From NCBI RefSeq assembly GCF_013385145.1, contig NZ_JABZEC010000005.1, positions 1-64,000 on the forward strand: 64,000 bases of DNA. The letters are read 5' to 3'. Origin of the DNA: Bombilactobacillus apium. Lineage in GTDB: Bacteria; Bacillota; Bacilli; Lactobacillales; Lactobacillaceae. Shown here one piece after another: positions 23,695 through 32,205 of this stretch. The translations under genes were made by a program, and so were the position numbers. The notes under the pieces were generated by a model. It did not search any database, was not told the DNA's origin, and worked only from the letters and a program-made list of their open reading frames with translations. Position 1 is the stretch's first letter; every line of letters begins with the position of its first letter.

Positions 23695-24699
23695 ATGAAG
23701 GCGAAGGCTCGGTTAATTTATAATCCCACTTCCGGCAATGAGACCATTGCTAAAAGTGTTGCTGATATTTTAGATATTTTGGAACAAGCTGGCTATGAAG
23801 CTAGCGCTTTTCGAACGACACCCGAACCGCTATCAGCTCAAAAAGAAGCCTATCGAGCTGGTTTAGCCGGTTTTGAATTGGTAATGGCTGCTGGCGGTGA
23901 TGGGACTCTTAATGAAGTAGTCAATGGTTTGAGTAGTCTTAAAAAGCGTCCCAAAATGGCTATTATTCCGGGCGGAACGACTAATGATTATGCGCGGGCC
24001 TTGAAGATTCCGCGAAATGATCCAGTCGCAGCAGCTCAATTAGTCTTAAAGGGCCAGACTTTGATGATGGATATCGGTCAGGCTGGGGAACATTATTTTA
24101 TGAATATTGCTGGTGGGGGAGCAATGTCGGAATTAACCTATCAGGTACCTTCAGAATATAAATCAATCTTAGGTTATTTAGCTTATCTGGTTAAAGGTGC
24201 GGAAATGTTGCCTCGGATTCGCCCAATGAACATGCATATAGAATATGACGATGGTGAATACAATGGGGATGTAACCTTATTTTTATCCGGATTAACCAAT
24301 TCCGTGGGGGGGTTTGAACAAGTTGACCCGAACGCCGAATTAGGGGATGGAAAGTTTTCCTTGATGATTGTTAAGGGTGCTAATATTGCTGAAATGTTAA
24401 TTTTAGTGGCCAAAGCTTTGAATGGTGGTAAACATCTCAATGATTCTAAAATTATCTATACCAAAACAAGACACCTGTATGTTCGTCCAAACGACGATCA
24501 TCAATTGATGATCAATTTAGATGGCGAGTACGGTGGGGATGCTCCAATGCACTTTTCAGTGCTCAAGCATCATTTGGAAATGTTTGCGGATGTTGATGCC
24601 ATTCCCGATGATTCGATTAGTTCGGAAACCCCGGCTGAACAGGAAGCGGAACAACAGTTTGTGGAAGGCGTAAATTCGCTCACCCAAGAAGAGAAGTAA
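23695..24699 (+). CDS. dagK: Diacylglycerol kinase (DagK/DgkB type)
   Basis: A 334-aa soluble lipid kinase that recycles diacylglycerol, released during lipoteichoic acid synthesis, to phosphatidic acid. The NAD-kinase-like fold shows RLIYNPTSGNE, the GGDGTLNEVVNGL glycine motif near residue 66, and IIPGGTTNDYARAL. The Asp-rich C-terminal part includes INLDGEYGGDAP. The ATG at 23695 has AAGGTG 6 nt upstream and is preferred over a GTG at 23686 that lies inside that site. The C-terminal 30 residues are acidic and Glu-rich. It closes the pcrA-gat block and is followed by a terminator. Confidence 0.93.
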   Translation: MKAKARLIYNPTSGNETIAKSVADILDILEQAGYEASAFRTTPEPLSAQKEAYRAGLAGFELVMAAGGDGTLNEVVNGLSSLKKRPKMAIIPGGTTNDYARALKIPRNDPVAAAQLVLKGQTLMMDIGQAGEHYFMNIAGGGAMSELTYQVPSEYKSILGYLAYLVKGAEMLPRIRPMNMHIEYDDGEYNGDVTLFLSGLTNSVGGFEQVDPNAELGDGKFSLMIVKGANIAEMLILVAKALNGGKHLNDSKIIYTKTRHLYVRPNDDHQLMINLDGEYGGDAPMHFSVLKHHLEMFADVDAIPDDSISSETPAEQEAEQQFVEGVNSLTQEEK

Positions 24700-24702
24700 T
24701 TA

Positions 24703-24738
24703 AAATCTGCACCGTAATATTCGGGGCAGATTTTTTAT
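24703..24738 (+). terminator. Terminator after dagK
   Basis: AAAATCTGC pairs with GCAGATTTTTT around a ~15-nt loop. It lies directly before the AAGGAG ribosome site of the next gene, so some read-through into the methyltransferase gene is likely. Confidence 0.75.
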
Positions 24739-24748
24739 AAGGAGTATT

Positions 24749-26110
24749 ATGAAAACAACAACTACCGTTACCAAGAACCAAGTTTTAACTTTAGAAATTA
24801 TTGATTTGTCCTATGAAGGCCTGGGAGTAGCCAAAGTTGACGGTTATTCGCTTTTTGTTAGCAATGCTTTGCCCGAAGAAAAAGTTGAGGCTGTAGTAAC
24901 TAAGGTTGGTCGCAAATATGGTTTTGCGAAAACTCTAAAGATTATTAAGAAATCACCTTATCGAGTGGAAAACTTCGAACAAAAGTATGTGCAAACGGGA
25001 ATCGCACCCTTAATTCACTTAGCTTATCCCCAACAATTACAATTTAAACAACAACAAGTTATTAACAATTTGAGTAAGCAGGGACTAGATTCTGGTTTAG
25101 TTCAGGAAATTATTGGCGCCGATGAACAATTTCATTATCGGAATAAAGCGCAGATTCCAGTTCGGACAGTGGCTGGTCAAGCAACAACCGGATTTTTCCG
25201 TAGTCGCTCCCATGATTTAGTCGCCCTAGATGATTATTTAATTCAAGATCCCCAGATTGATACTTTGATTAATCAAATTCGTGATTTGTGCCGGGAAATA
25301 GGCTTGAAGGGTTATGATGAGCTTCATAATCGGGGCGAGATTCGCCATATTATGGTTCGACGGGCTTATTTCACGGGCGAGATGATGGTTGTCTTAGTAG
25401 TAACCAGCAAAAAAACAAAGCTCTTACCGCAGCTTTTACAGCAATTGGCCCAAAAGCCTGAGATTACGTCTTTGTATGTTAACGTAAACTCTAAAAAGAC
25501 CAATGTCATTTTGGGATCGCGTTTTGAATTAGTCGCCGGTCAAGAATACATCACTGATCAAATTTTGGGACATCAATTTCGGATTTCGCCGCAATCTTTT
25601 TATCAAGTTAATCCGGTTCAAACGCAAAAGCTCTATCAATTAGCCTTGGAAGCAGCCCAACTTCAAGGTGATGAGTTGGTCGTTGATGCTTACTGTGGAA
25701 TTGGAACCATTGGAATTTGTTTGGCTAACCAAGCCCGCGAAGTGGTCGGTATTGAAGTTGTTGAAGCCGCCGTTCACGATGCCCAAACCAATGCGGCAAT
25801 TAACAATGTCCACAATGCTCGTTTTATTCAGGGGAAGACAGAAACTGTTTTGGCTCAATGGGCGCAAGAAAAGCAAGCTGTTGATGTTTTGATTGTTGAT
25901 CCACCTCGCAAGGGTCTAGATGCCAGTTTAATCGCTAGTATCCGGGCTTTGAAGCCGCAACGAATTGTTTATATTAGTTGTAATCCAGCAACTCTAGCGC
26001 GGGATTTACAGCTCTTAGAAGCTGATTATCAGGCTCAAAAGGTCACTCCGGTGGATATGTTTCCCTTAACTAAACATGTGGAAAGTGTCATCGCCTTAGA
26101 AAGAAAATAG
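24749..26110 (+). CDS. rlmCD: 23S rRNA (uracil-5)-methyltransferase, RlmCD/RumA family
   Basis: A 453-aa SAM-dependent RNA methyltransferase. An N-terminal TRAM domain (about 1-60, LEIIDLSYEGLGVAKVDGYSL) binds RNA. The catalytic domain shows FRISPQSFYQVNPVQTQ, VDAYCGIGTIGI (SAM site), VDVLIVDPPRKGLDA, and the catalytic cysteine in YISCNPATLARDL. In Gram-positives one such enzyme methylates U747 and U1939 of 23S rRNA; which bases this one modifies is inference. An AAGGAG ribosome site precedes the ATG. The clustered N-terminal cysteines that bind Fe-S in RumA are not seen. Confidence 0.92.
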   Translation: MKTTTTVTKNQVLTLEIIDLSYEGLGVAKVDGYSLFVSNALPEEKVEAVVTKVGRKYGFAKTLKIIKKSPYRVENFEQKYVQTGIAPLIHLAYPQQLQFKQQQVINNLSKQGLDSGLVQEIIGADEQFHYRNKAQIPVRTVAGQATTGFFRSRSHDLVALDDYLIQDPQIDTLINQIRDLCREIGLKGYDELHNRGEIRHIMVRRAYFTGEMMVVLVVTSKKTKLLPQLLQQLAQKPEITSLYVNVNSKKTNVILGSRFELVAGQEYITDQILGHQFRISPQSFYQVNPVQTQKLYQLALEAAQLQGDELVVDAYCGIGTIGICLANQAREVVGIEVVEAAVHDAQTNAAINNVHNARFIQGKTETVLAQWAQEKQAVDVLIVDPPRKGLDASLIASIRALKPQRIVYISCNPATLARDLQLLEADYQAQKVTPVDMFPLTKHVESVIALERK

Positions 26111-26245
26111 AAGAAGATTGAAACTAGAACCGGTAGCAAAGCAGGACAGTTAACAAGGCCATAAGTGATTGGGAGACTTTTAGTTGAGTTATTGGGTATT
26201 GTGGCTGGACTTGTCTGGCATACGGAACAGTTTTATTTGAAATTA
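26111..26245 (+). repeat. Degenerate copy (R3) of the ~165-bp intergenic palindromic repeat
   Basis: Two blocks match the copies at 41379 and 43552: AGAACCGGTAGCAAAGCA near 26130 (AAACCGGTAGACAAGG elsewhere), and the block starting GGACTTGTCTGGC near 26206, followed by ATACGGAACAG. The central hairpin and right end are poorly conserved. Like the other copies it lies directly downstream of a gene. The rest of the 464-nt gap holds a terminator at 26254 and no coding sequence that I can support. Confidence 0.55.
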
Positions 26246-26253
26246 GATTGATG

Positions 26254-26290
26254 ATGAACCTTTCAGAAATGAGAGGTTCATTTTTATTTG
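26254..26290 (+). terminator. Terminator downstream of rlmCD
   Basis: The stem ATGAACCTTTC/GAGAGGTTCAT (one G-U pair) is followed by TTTTATTT. Confidence 0.85.
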
Positions 26291-26574
26291 ATTGAAAATT
26301 ATTTTTTGGAAAAGATAATAAAAGCAGTAGCTGATTGAGGGCCATATCGAGAACCAATCAATTAAGGTCAGGGGTAATTATTTATCCCCATTTTGTTTAC
26401 CAAACATACTATGAATAATTTTAACGACTTTATGAGGCCTATTAAGAAGTCCATTACTATCAGGTGAAGATTCATAATTAATGGCCACGATTTTACTAAT
26501 CGAAAAAATATGACGAATTTTAGCCAGCGGATGTAAACTTTAAGCAGAGCTTTTAGGATTGGGGGAAAGAGTTC

Positions 26575-27288
26575 TTGAAAAACGAGCTAGTTGGCTATCG
26601 AGAAAATTTGGCCCGGTTAGAGAGATTTTATCAAAGTGACTATTATCAAGATTTGAAAACTAATGATCCGCAATTAATTACAAGTATTGTGGATCAACTC
26701 TGTCTAGATTGTGATGCTAGAGATCCTAGTTTGTATCAAGCCTTGAGTAATAAATTTCAATTGCCGCACAAAGGTTATTGTTTATTGGAACAAGTTGCAG
26801 GAGAAGAAATTCGCTTAGCTGCCGATATTATTTGTGGTTGGAAACAATTAATGCAGCATCAGGCTAATTCAGCGGCTTGGTTGGAGGATTATCGCCAAAT
26901 TCGAGGAAATTTGAATCTCCATTTTCTATGGCCTAAACATCGGGCACCAACAATCAATACTTATCGCTATGTTCGGTATCGGGACCGAATTGATTACTTA
27001 TTAGTTGACCTAAAGGCTTATTTTTCAGGCCAGGAAACGCCAATGCAAAAGGTCTATCTTAATCAAACGACGGCTCTTTGGTTAGAGCAGTTCAATAATA
27101 GTTTTGTTCAATTTATTGAGCAGATGCAATTGCAGGCTTTTGTTAATGATCGCTATCAAGTCTGGGATATTGCTAGTGAGCAAACTAAGATTTTAACGAG
27201 TTGGCAAGGGTTTAAAAACGAAACATTGCCAGATTATTTAGAATCCTTACTGAGATTAAATCGTTTAGGTAAATTTGGGGATTATTAA
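26575..27288 (+). CDS. Hypothetical cytoplasmic protein, 237 aa
   Basis: I do not recognise this family with confidence. The protein is soluble, helix-rich and aromatic-rich, without a signal peptide or membrane segment. The central segment (about residues 110-150) carries NLHFLWPKHRAPTINTYRY followed by VRYRDRIDYLLVDLKAYF, which looks like the conserved core of a family rather than random sequence. The start is TTG at 26575 behind GGGGGAAAG; no ATG occurs near the N-terminus. It lies alone after a 460-nt gap, 18 nt before the TipAS-like gene, so the two are probably cotranscribed. Confidence 0.65.
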   Translation: MKNELVGYRENLARLERFYQSDYYQDLKTNDPQLITSIVDQLCLDCDARDPSLYQALSNKFQLPHKGYCLLEQVAGEEIRLAADIICGWKQLMQHQANSAAWLEDYRQIRGNLNLHFLWPKHRAPTINTYRYVRYRDRIDYLLVDLKAYFSGQETPMQKVYLNQTTALWLEQFNNSFVQFIEQMQLQAFVNDRYQVWDIASEQTKILTSWQGFKNETLPDYLESLLRLNRLGKFGDY

Positions 27289-27306
27289 AAGAAAGCCGAG
27301 GAGAGA

Positions 27307-27609
27307 ATGAATAAGCAAACTTTAGCTGGACAAGAATTAAATGCAGCGATGATGACCATTTTTGAACAGTTTGGTCAGTTAAAAGAGCAAGCGCCAGCTG
27401 AGGAAAGTGTTCAAAAGTTAGTTGGAACTTTACAAAATTTTATTAGTCAAAATTTCTATCCTTGTTCCAAGGCTGATTTGGCTGATCTGGGCCCCTCGTA
27501 TGAACGAGATTCTGATTTTGCGCTGGCAATTGATCGAGCAGGGGGAGTGGGGACTGCTAGGTTTGTAGCGGCCGCAATTAAGGTCTATTGCGCGGATAAC
27601 CGATCGTAA
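27307..27609 (+). CDS. Stand-alone TipAS-like domain protein
   Basis: A 100-aa protein resembling the C-terminal TipAS ligand-binding domain of MerR-type multidrug regulators such as TipAL: the NFYPCSKADLADLGPSYERD and DFALAIDRAG, then RFVAAAIKVYC, match the usual HYxCs..LxxLGxxYxxD and final helix. The N-terminal half of the domain and the MerR helix-turn-helix are absent. TipAS domains bind thiopeptide-like or other drugs; a free domain could act as a drug sink. It could equally be the shortened remains of a regulator, but the frame is clean and has GAGGAGAGA before its ATG. Confidence 0.6.
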   Translation: MNKQTLAGQELNAAMMTIFEQFGQLKEQAPAEESVQKLVGTLQNFISQNFYPCSKADLADLGPSYERDSDFALAIDRAGGVGTARFVAAAIKVYCADNRS

Positions 27610-27669
27610 GTCTAATAAAAGATGGCAGATCTAAAGATTTTATAAGAACGATGATGAATCTTCTTTGAT

Positions 27670-27803
27670 TTACCAATTACTCCAAGCCGGATGGGCTTGA
27701 AAATGAACTTCAGAAATTAAATTTAAGCCGAAGAGTTGATCCAAGCCAAGTTTTCCGGCTGGAAATCAGCAGGATCCGTAAAAAATCTTGTTTGCGGGGC
27801 CTT
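27670..27803 (-). pseudogene. Possible gene remnant in the 27.6-27.9 kb gap
   Basis: On the reverse strand one frame reads GKLGLDQLFGLNLISEVHFQ followed by AHPAWSNW and a stop, and an overlapping frame just upstream reads FFTDPADFQPENLAW. Joined by a one-base shift they look like a continuous protein C-terminus. No start, ribosome site or known family can be assigned. Otherwise this 328-nt gap holds only the hairpin at 27849 and the ribosome site of the next gene. Confidence 0.3.
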
Positions 27804-27848
27804 AAAAATTTAATTTTTAGTTATTTTTCTGATTTCCTAGTTTTATCT

Positions 27849-27890
27849 CAATCCTAAAAGCAGTAAAATTACTGCTGAGGGATTTTTATT
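27849..27890 (+). terminator. Hairpin with T-rich tail before the membrane protein gene
   Basis: The perfect palindrome AGCAGTAAAATTACTGCT (27859-27876), extended by ATCC/GGAT after short mismatches, is followed by TTTTTATTTAATTT. It is probably a terminator; an operator role is possible because it lies about 60 nt before the next start codon. Confidence 0.6.
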
Positions 27891-27937
27891 TAATTTGGGG
27901 GACTGATCGAAAGTAAATTATTGAAGGAGTTCCCATC

Positions 27938-28993
27938 GTGAATACTATTATGCAGAAATTACGGCAACAATACGAAGCTGATAATGCCCCAGATCGGATC
28001 CGCAATCACCCGGGTAATTACCGGTGGTTTGCGGTGGGATGCGTGCTCATCTATCCCCTTTTTCTAGCTCTATTAGTTGCGCCACTTCATTTTCAAAAAT
28101 CGTTTCCCCACTTTTTAGTTGAAAAAATAGTCCAGGTCTTGAGTCAGCCGTCAGCTGGAGTTGCCTTGGGCAAGGTTTATTTACAAAATGTACTTTTATT
28201 ATTTACTATTTGTCTAGGGATCTTTTATATTCTGTCAATGTTTTACATAGCAATTGTTGATGCTATTTATCAGGCTCAAAGATATTTGGTACCGTTAACC
28301 CTGTTGGTATATTTGTTATTAGGCCAGTTTATTTATACACTAGGAGGTAATTATTATACTTGGCTCTTGCAGCTCCCAACTTCAAACTGGGGGCTAATTG
28401 CTGCTGAAACTTTAGCCTTTATCCAGTTTTCCATTTTAGGTTATTTATATACTTTAATTTATTCGGCAGCAGTTCATGATTCTTGGTGGTTAGATGAACC
28501 GGAAGATCATAGTAGTGGCTTTACCAAGATTAAAGTGGAAGCCGATGCCGGAATTATGGGGGGCGCTATTGTCGCTTTCGTTAGCCTGAGCGTACTTCGT
28601 AGCCAACTAGTTGGTGGTTGGGGACGTTATTGTCTGTGGGCTTTAATTATTCTCAGTCTAAGCTTGATGTTATTGATCTTAGTTTTCTTGAATTTTAATC
28701 GGGTGGGCTTGTATAATTTCTTAACCTTACTGGCTGGTGTAACCCTGTTGAGCAATAACACCCCGGTTATGTGGAAGACGGGGGTTAAACCGCATCTAGC
28801 TTTGGGCCTGTTTTTATGCAGTGTTTTGGCCCTTTATTTAACGGAATGGCTAATTTTTATTTTAAAGCAATTGACAACTAAACGACGTCCCTTGACCAGT
28901 TTGGGAGAAGATATTAAAGCCGTTTTTAAAAATAATCTCTTATTAGGAACCGGAATTACCTTCGTCTTGTGGCTGATTTGTCGCTGGGGATAG
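27938..28993 (+). CDS. Multi-pass membrane protein of unknown function, 351 aa
   Basis: The protein has about ten hydrophobic segments separated by short loops, with a soluble N-terminal 28 residues containing RNHPGNYRW. A longer polar loop near residues 185-205 (HDSWWLDEPEDHSSGFTK) lies in the middle, and a basic loop (KQLTTKRRPL) sits near residue 320. No transport or enzyme signature is recognised. The start is GTG... the first codon at 27938 is GTG behind AAGGAG. It is followed by a terminator and is probably monocistronic. No relation to the neighbouring ABC genes can be shown. Confidence 0.7.
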   Translation: MNTIMQKLRQQYEADNAPDRIRNHPGNYRWFAVGCVLIYPLFLALLVAPLHFQKSFPHFLVEKIVQVLSQPSAGVALGKVYLQNVLLLFTICLGIFYILSMFYIAIVDAIYQAQRYLVPLTLLVYLLLGQFIYTLGGNYYTWLLQLPTSNWGLIAAETLAFIQFSILGYLYTLIYSAAVHDSWWLDEPEDHSSGFTKIKVEADAGIMGGAIVAFVSLSVLRSQLVGGWGRYCLWALIILSLSLMLLILVFLNFNRVGLYNFLTLLAGVTLLSNNTPVMWKTGVKPHLALGLFLCSVLALYLTEWLIFILKQLTTKRRPLTSLGEDIKAVFKNNLLLGTGITFVLWLICRWG

Positions 28994-29006
28994 TTAACAA
29001 AAATTA

Positions 29007-29047
29007 AGTCTGAAGCTGGTTTTAAGCGCAGTTTGAGGCTTTTTTTG
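29007..29047 (+). terminator. Terminator after the membrane protein gene
   Basis: AAGTCTGAAGCTG pairs with CAGTTTGAGGCTT (several G-U pairs, one mismatch), followed by seven T. Confidence 0.75.
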
Positions 29048-29072
29048 TGGAGAAAAGCTAATAGGTTTAGTC

Positions 29073-29101
29073 TTGTGATTAAATTATTTTAGGGTTAAAA
29101 T
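29073..29101 (+). promoter_or_regulatory. Candidate promoter of the first ABC exporter operon
   Basis: TTGTGA (29073-29078) and TAAAAT (29096-29101) with 17-nt spacing, about 120 nt before the ATG at 29220. Confidence 0.5.
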
Positions 29102-29219
29102 ACAAATGTTAATAATTAAAAGGTTCTTAAACATTAATTTTTGGAAGAGAAATAAATATAAAATAAGTTTAATTAATAGTTAAATAAAAATTAAACAGAG
29201 GGGGGTTACAAGTTTAATT

Positions 29220-30151
29220 ATGGAAGTCGTAATTCAAAATTTAACTAAAAAATATGGGACGCAGCAATCATTGAAGCAAGTCTCGTTAAATTTTCGAGAA
29301 GGGAAGTTTTACGGTCTAATTGGCCTAATGGTGCGGGAAAATCAACCTTAATTAATATTTTAACGGGAAATTTAGCGCCAACTAGTGGGGATTTTACTTG
29401 GCGCGCGAAGGATCAGAGTTTAAGTTCCAAGGCTATTCGTCAAAATTTGGGAGTTGTTTTTCAAGATAATCGCCTGGATCCTTTATTAACTGTCCAAGAA
29501 AATTTGGAAACTCGGGGGAAAATGTACGGACTTAAGAGTCCAGAAATTGAGCAACGTTTACAGGAAATTGATCAATACTTAGATTTAAAGGCAACTTTTG
29601 ACCAGCGTTTTGGCTCCTTATCTGGGGGTCAAAAAAGAAAATGTGAGATTGCTCGCGCCTTGATCAATCATCCCCAATTTTTAATTTTGGATGAACCGAC
29701 GACGGGGTTAGATCCGCAAACTCGCTTGACAATGTGGCAAGCTATTTCCCGCTTACACCAAGAACAAAGTTTGACTTTAATTTTAGTCTCCCATTATCTG
29801 GAGGAAATGACCGATTGTGATGAGATTGTAGTTTTATTACAAGGTCAAATTGACTATACCGGAAGCGTGCAGAAGTTTATCCAACATTATTCCCAAAATG
29901 AGTTAGAAATTGAAGTGGCCACGACCAAGGCGCGGCCACTATTAAAAGAACAATTGGCTCCGGTTTATCCTATAACTTGGGTGACGCCAACACGATTTAA
30001 GGTTGAGGCTGCGATGCCGACCCAGATGATTGCTGTTTTGAATTTGGTAGAAAGCATCACGGAGATTATTGACTTTCAAGTTAGCCACGCGACCTTAGAA
30101 CGTTCTTATTTGAATTTACTTCATGTCCGGCAAGAACAGGGGGGACGGTGA
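29220..30151 (+). pseudogene. ABC transporter ATPase, frameshifted inside Walker A
   Basis: The gene starts at ATG 29220 (MEVVIQNLTKKYGTQQSLK) and reads in frame to GLIG, then hits a stop after 42 codons. Adding one C at the GGCCT near 29324 restores GLIG-PNGAGKSTLINILTG and joins the rest in one frame: Q-loop FQDNRLDP, signature LSGGQKRK, Walker B LILDEPTTGLDP, and H-loop LVSHY. The repaired protein would be about 310 aa, the nucleotide-binding subunit of a DrrA/CcmA-like drug or lipid exporter. As written, the Walker A loop is separated from the other motifs, so no working ATPase is made unless the shift is a sequencing error. It overlaps the permease start (TGATG-type junction). Confidence 0.85.
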
Positions 30152-31063
30152 ATGCTAGCTTTAATTAAACGGGATATTCGAGTTTTTTTACGCGATAAAA
30201 TGGCTTTTTTACTTTCTTTGTTATCGGTTTTGATTTTGGTGCTTTTATATAAGATTTTTTTGGCACAGATGCAAGTTGATGGGATTAAAGCGGCGATGCA
30301 AGTGAAGTCAGTTTCTGCAGAGACTTGGAAAATGGTCAATTATTGGCTGGTCTCTGGCCTAGTGGCGATCACTTGTATGTCGAGCACTTTAGGGGCTTAC
30401 GGAATTTCGGTTGATGATCGCCAGCATAAGCGGGATGAAGATTTTCGCCAGACCTTATTGAGTCCGTTTCAAATTGAACTAGCTTACCTAATCGCAGCGG
30501 TGATTATTGGTTCTTTAATTACCCTGCTTTTGTACCTTATCAGTGCAGTTGCCCTCATCGGCGGTACGGCCTTATGGTTAGGCTGGCTGGAAACTTTTGA
30601 GGTACTGATTTTAATTGTTGCTGGTACTACCCTTTCTTTATTAATGATTTATCCTTTTATTTATTTCATTCGAACTAACTCCCAGTTTGTCTCTTTTAGT
30701 ACGATTATTGGAACCGTGATTGGTTTTTTAGCGGGAGTTTATATTCCCATGGCTTCTCTAGGTAAGTCAGTCCAAAATCTAATTACTTGGTTTCCTCTTA
30801 CGGGAATCAACGCTTTATTAAAACAAATCATGATGCATGATTCTTTAACAACTGTCTTTCAAAATGCTCCTTTAGGAGCCCAAGATAGTTATGAAAAAGG
30901 TTATGGAGTTCAACTCTACTTTCCTGATGGCAACTTAATCCAACCGGGACAACTAGTTTGCTATCTAATCATTTTTGCGGGAGTAATGTTCCTTGTTAAT
31001 GGGCTAATTGTCCAATTGGATAAGCTTAGACGACAAGATATTTTAGGCGAAAGGAAAAAATGA
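30152..31063 (+). CDS. ABC-2 type transporter permease
   Basis: A 303-aa membrane subunit with six hydrophobic segments: one near residues 18-35, then five from about 65 to 290. The large extracytoplasmic loop between helices 1 and 2 and the LVSGLVAITCMSSTLGAYGI segment fit the ABC-2 family of drug or polysaccharide exporters. The partner is the frameshifted ATPase directly upstream. The frame itself is intact. If the ATPase is truly broken, this permease is orphaned or uses another ATPase, such as that at 34.4 kb. Its stop overlaps the next start by four bases. Confidence 0.88.
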   Translation: MLALIKRDIRVFLRDKMAFLLSLLSVLILVLLYKIFLAQMQVDGIKAAMQVKSVSAETWKMVNYWLVSGLVAITCMSSTLGAYGISVDDRQHKRDEDFRQTLLSPFQIELAYLIAAVIIGSLITLLLYLISAVALIGGTALWLGWLETFEVLILIVAGTTLSLLMIYPFIYFIRTNSQFVSFSTIIGTVIGFLAGVYIPMASLGKSVQNLITWFPLTGINALLKQIMMHDSLTTVFQNAPLGAQDSYEKGYGVQLYFPDGNLIQPGQLVCYLIIFAGVMFLVNGLIVQLDKLRRQDILGERKK

Positions 31064-31563
31064 TGCAGGCTTTATTAGTAATTGATCTTCAAGCAGGTGT
31101 TTGTCAACAACCCCAGCTGATTGATCATTTTCCCCAACTATTGGCCTTAGTTAATCAACATATTGATCATCACCGCCAGTTGGGACAAGCAGTTATTTGG
31201 ATTCAACACCATGATGCTGATTTACCCAAACAGAGTGCCGCTTGGCAGTTAGTAGAAGGACTAGACTATCGTCTCGGAGATTCCTTAGTTGATAAAATTC
31301 ATGCTGATTCTTTTTATAAAACCCGTTTACAGGATTTGCTCCAGCAGTTAGGGGTCACCGATTTAGAAATTTGCGGAGCACAAACAGAATATTGTGTCGA
31401 TACGACAATCAAGGTGGCCCGTGATTTGGGCTATCGATTATCGATGGTTGGAGGAGCAAGTTCGACTTTTGATCGCCCCAACTTTAAGGCAACCCAGTTA
31501 ATTAATTTTTATGAGCAAATATGGAATCAGCGCTTTCTTAACTTCCTTCCTAATGAGGACTAA
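31060..31563 (+). CDS. Isochorismatase-like cysteine hydrolase
   Basis: A 167-aa Rossmann-like hydrolase. The triad elements are visible: Asp9 in LLVIDLQAGV, a Lys in SLVDKIHADSFYKT, and the nucleophile Cys in GAQTEYCVDTTIKVA. Relatives hydrolyse amides such as nicotinamide or act as isochorismatases; pncA-type nicotinamidase activity cannot be claimed because the metal-site histidines are not evident. It overlaps the ABC permease by 4 nt (ATGA) and ends at a terminator shared with the convergent yjdF. Confidence 0.88.
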   Translation: MMQALLVIDLQAGVCQQPQLIDHFPQLLALVNQHIDHHRQLGQAVIWIQHHDADLPKQSAAWQLVEGLDYRLGDSLVDKIHADSFYKTRLQDLLQQLGVTDLEICGAQTEYCVDTTIKVARDLGYRLSMVGGASSTFDRPNFKATQLINFYEQIWNQRFLNFLPNED

Positions 31564-31608
31564 AAAAGCTCTCTAAGTCAGGTGTAAAACAACTTAAAGG
31601 GCTTTTTC
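31563..31608. terminator. Bidirectional terminator between the cysteine hydrolase gene and yjdF
   Basis: AAAAAGCTCTCTAAGT pairs with ACTTAAAGGGCTTTTT (a few mismatches). It has A-rich and T-rich flanks and so can serve both convergent genes. Confidence 0.8.
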
Positions 31609-31611
31609 AGA

Positions 31612-32031
31612 TCAGTGTCCGCGATGTTTAGAGCGGCGTTTAGCTTGATGTTGCTGGAACTTAATCGCTTGGCGAGATCGGCGTTGTTGCCGGCTTTCTT
31701 GGCGCTTTTTAGTCTTTTTTTGTTCGTACTGCTATTGTAAAACTACTTGAGCGCGAGTCGAAGAACGAGGGTAGCGCAGTTCTTTTTGGACTTGGCGTTG
31801 GCGGCGTTTGGGGTTCAAATGTCGGGACTTAGTTGTGGGTACGTTAACAACGGTTTGAAAGGCTAACCGTCGCCAAGACTGATTGACTAATTGCCAAATC
31901 TCAGGCATTGTGGGGGCTGTTGGTCCTAGAGAAATACGGGCTACGGAGTAAGTTTTTACAGTTTGCTGTTCGAAAATAGCCTGATAAAAAGCACCATCGA
32001 AGACAATTGTGAGACAAGATTGAATTACCAT
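31612..32031 (-). pseudogene. yjdF: YjdF-family (DUF2992) gene with in-frame TAG
   Basis: Read from ATG 32031, the protein starts MVIQSCLTIVFDGAFYQAIF and continues with VARISLGPTAPTMPEIWQLV, the DUF2992/YjdF N-terminal domain. At codon 100 (31732-31734) an in-frame TAG interrupts VVLQ-QYEQKKTKKR. Beyond it the same frame continues for 39 codons with the family's very basic Gln/Arg/Lys tail ending in SKHRGH. The whole would be 139 aa, the normal length, so this is a single-base nonsense mutation (probably Glu or Gln to stop). YjdF function is unknown; it is controlled by a riboswitch that senses azaaromatic compounds, and a matching leader is present. The shortened product would lack the basic tail. 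Confidence 0.85.
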
Positions 32032-32143
32032 GGGAAAATCCCTCCTTCAAGTTTTACCGAAAGCAGGACATCCCAAGGAGGGGGAAGGATACTGATAGCT
32101 AGGCTATGTTTGGACTACCAACCAAACTGTGTTTTTACTTTCT
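32032..32143 (-). promoter_or_regulatory. yjdF-type riboswitch leader
   Basis: On the minus strand the leader of about 112 nt starts after the promoter at 32150-32178. It contains hairpin GTTTGG/CCAAAC (32108-32127), the TAGCCTAGCTATCAGTATC block, and a final element in which CCCTCCTT (32075-32082) can pair with GAAGGAGG (32040-32047), the ribosome site of yjdF. Between them lies TGCTTTCGGTAAAAC. I recognise this as resembling the yjdF RNA motif by position and block order, from memory; a covariance-model search was not possible. The architecture fits translational control by sequestering the ribosome site. Confidence 0.7.
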
Positions 32144-32149
32144 AAAGTT

Positions 32150-32178
32150 AGAATACCGATTTTAGAAAGCTGAATCAA
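32150..32178 (-). promoter_or_regulatory. Promoter of the yjdF riboswitch transcript
   Basis: On the minus strand TTGATT (32178-32173) and TATTCT (32155-32150) have exactly 17 nt between them and would start transcription near 32143. The + strand SAP-domain gene begins only 28 nt away on the other side. Confidence 0.65.
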
Positions 32179-32205
32179 GTGGTAACTAAAAAGAAGAGGG
32201 TAAAG

